Source: JAKVKY01 sp964293585
GTDB taxonomy: Bacteria; Bacillota; Negativicutes; Acidaminococcales; Acidaminococcaceae
NCBI GenBank assembly: GCA_964293585.1
Contig: CAXYYS010000094.1
Coordinates: 1-6,046, forward strand
Length of the DNA stretch: 6,046 nucleotides
Reading direction: 5' to 3'
The translations under genes were made by a program, and so were the position numbers. A model generated the notes under the pieces. The model saw only the letters and a list, made by a program, of their open reading frames with translations, was not told where the DNA came from and ran no database searches. Positions 5,780-6,046 of this stretch are shown one piece after another (the stretch's first letter is position 1; every line of letters starts with the position of its first letter).

Positions 5780-6046
5780 TCAACGCTGCAGAATATCCGG
5801 CGGCAAAGAACTAGCCAGCGCACTAGCGCCGCTATAAAGTTCCGCTTCTTGTAAGTGTAGCCCCAGCCGGGGCAAGAGTTTTACGAAAGTCTGAATCTTG
5901 ATTTCAAAATCCATGGCTATGTGCAGTCCCGTTGCTGTTAAACAAACCTTGCCGTAATGTTTTTTAGTCAACAATTTTTTGGCTGCCAAAGATTCCAGCA
6001 TCTTAGCCACCGAAGGTTTGGTTACGCCCAGCTTACGGGCGATAGC
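5780..6046 (-). CDS. DtxR/MntR-like winged-helix regulator, C-terminal part (5' end outside window)
   Basis: The last 88 codons are visible, and the frame stays open to the window edge. The first visible residues, AIARKLGVTKPSVAKMLESLAAKKLL, form the recognition part of a DtxR-type helix-turn-helix; KKHYGKVCLTATGLHIA then matches the wing and the start of the dimerisation domain (family pattern YGgirLTeeGrkiA). Many DtxR/MntR proteins next carry RRH, EEDAC and EH segments that supply metal ligands. Here these positions read EIKIQ, LQEAELYSG and ASALAS, so by eye the conserved His, Cys/Glu and His are missing. A metal-independent or altered sensor is therefore possible. The short tail, ending at PPDILQR, agrees with the small two-domain MntR type without an SH3 domain. 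Family membership is fairly secure; ligand and targets are unknown. It is convergent with the malolactic enzyme gene and has its own terminator. Confidence 0.8.
   Translation of the reverse strand, partial: AIARKLGVTKPSVAKMLESLAAKKLLTKKHYGKVCLTATGLHIAMDFEIKIQTFVKLLPRLGLHLQEAELYSGASALASSLPPDILQR

Noticed and set aside
1..6046. Mobile element, CRISPR array, tRNA or integration site
   Set aside because: No transposase or integrase coding, no regularly spaced repeats, no tRNA-like cloverleaf and no flanking direct repeats were seen; the long inverted repeats are explained as terminators, T-box structure or an operator.

Overview
This 6 kb window looks like chromosomal DNA from a low-to-mid-GC Gram-positive-type lineage (Bacillota). 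The support is a tryptophan-type T-box leader, strong GGAGG-like Shine-Dalgarno sites, near-consensus TTGACA/TATAAT promoters and U-tailed intrinsic terminators. The gene content (malolactic enzyme with a divergent LysR regulator, a TetR-MATE pair, a DtxR-like regulator) would fit an anaerobic Negativicutes or Clostridia relative. That placement is inference; no marker gene in the window fixes it.

Layout from left to right. (1) Positions 1-449, minus strand: the first 149 codons of trpD, cut by the window edge. (2) Positions 450-895: a regulated leader for trpD on the minus strand. It has a sigma-A-type promoter (813-841), a T-box riboswitch with a UGG (Trp) specifier, the T-box terminator (529-561), and then a second complete hairpin with a U8 tract (469-522) just before the trpD ribosome binding site. 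(3) Positions 896-2843, minus strand: a two-gene operon, a TetR-family repressor followed by a MATE efflux protein whose start overlaps the repressor's end by 14 nt. It is driven by a perfect-consensus promoter embedded in a 47-bp perfect palindrome (2854-2900) made of two 19-bp sub-palindromes. (4) Positions 2928-3806, minus strand: a LysR-type regulator. It is divergent from (5) positions 3998-5632, plus strand: malolactic enzyme, with a compact 191-bp shared control region. (6) Positions 5640-5780: two back-to-back terminators between convergent genes. (7) Positions 5780-6046, minus strand: the C-terminal part of a small DtxR/MntR-like regulator that appears to lack the usual metal ligands.

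How the parts work together. The window holds three independently regulated units: tryptophan biosynthesis controlled by uncharged tRNA-Trp, a drug/toxin-responsive TetR-MATE efflux operon, and a malate decarboxylation (malolactic) unit controlled by a LysR activator. No mobile element, CRISPR array, tRNA or rRNA was seen. The genes are of known families. The most unusual content is regulatory DNA: the tandem terminators in the trp leader and the doubled palindromic TetR operator.
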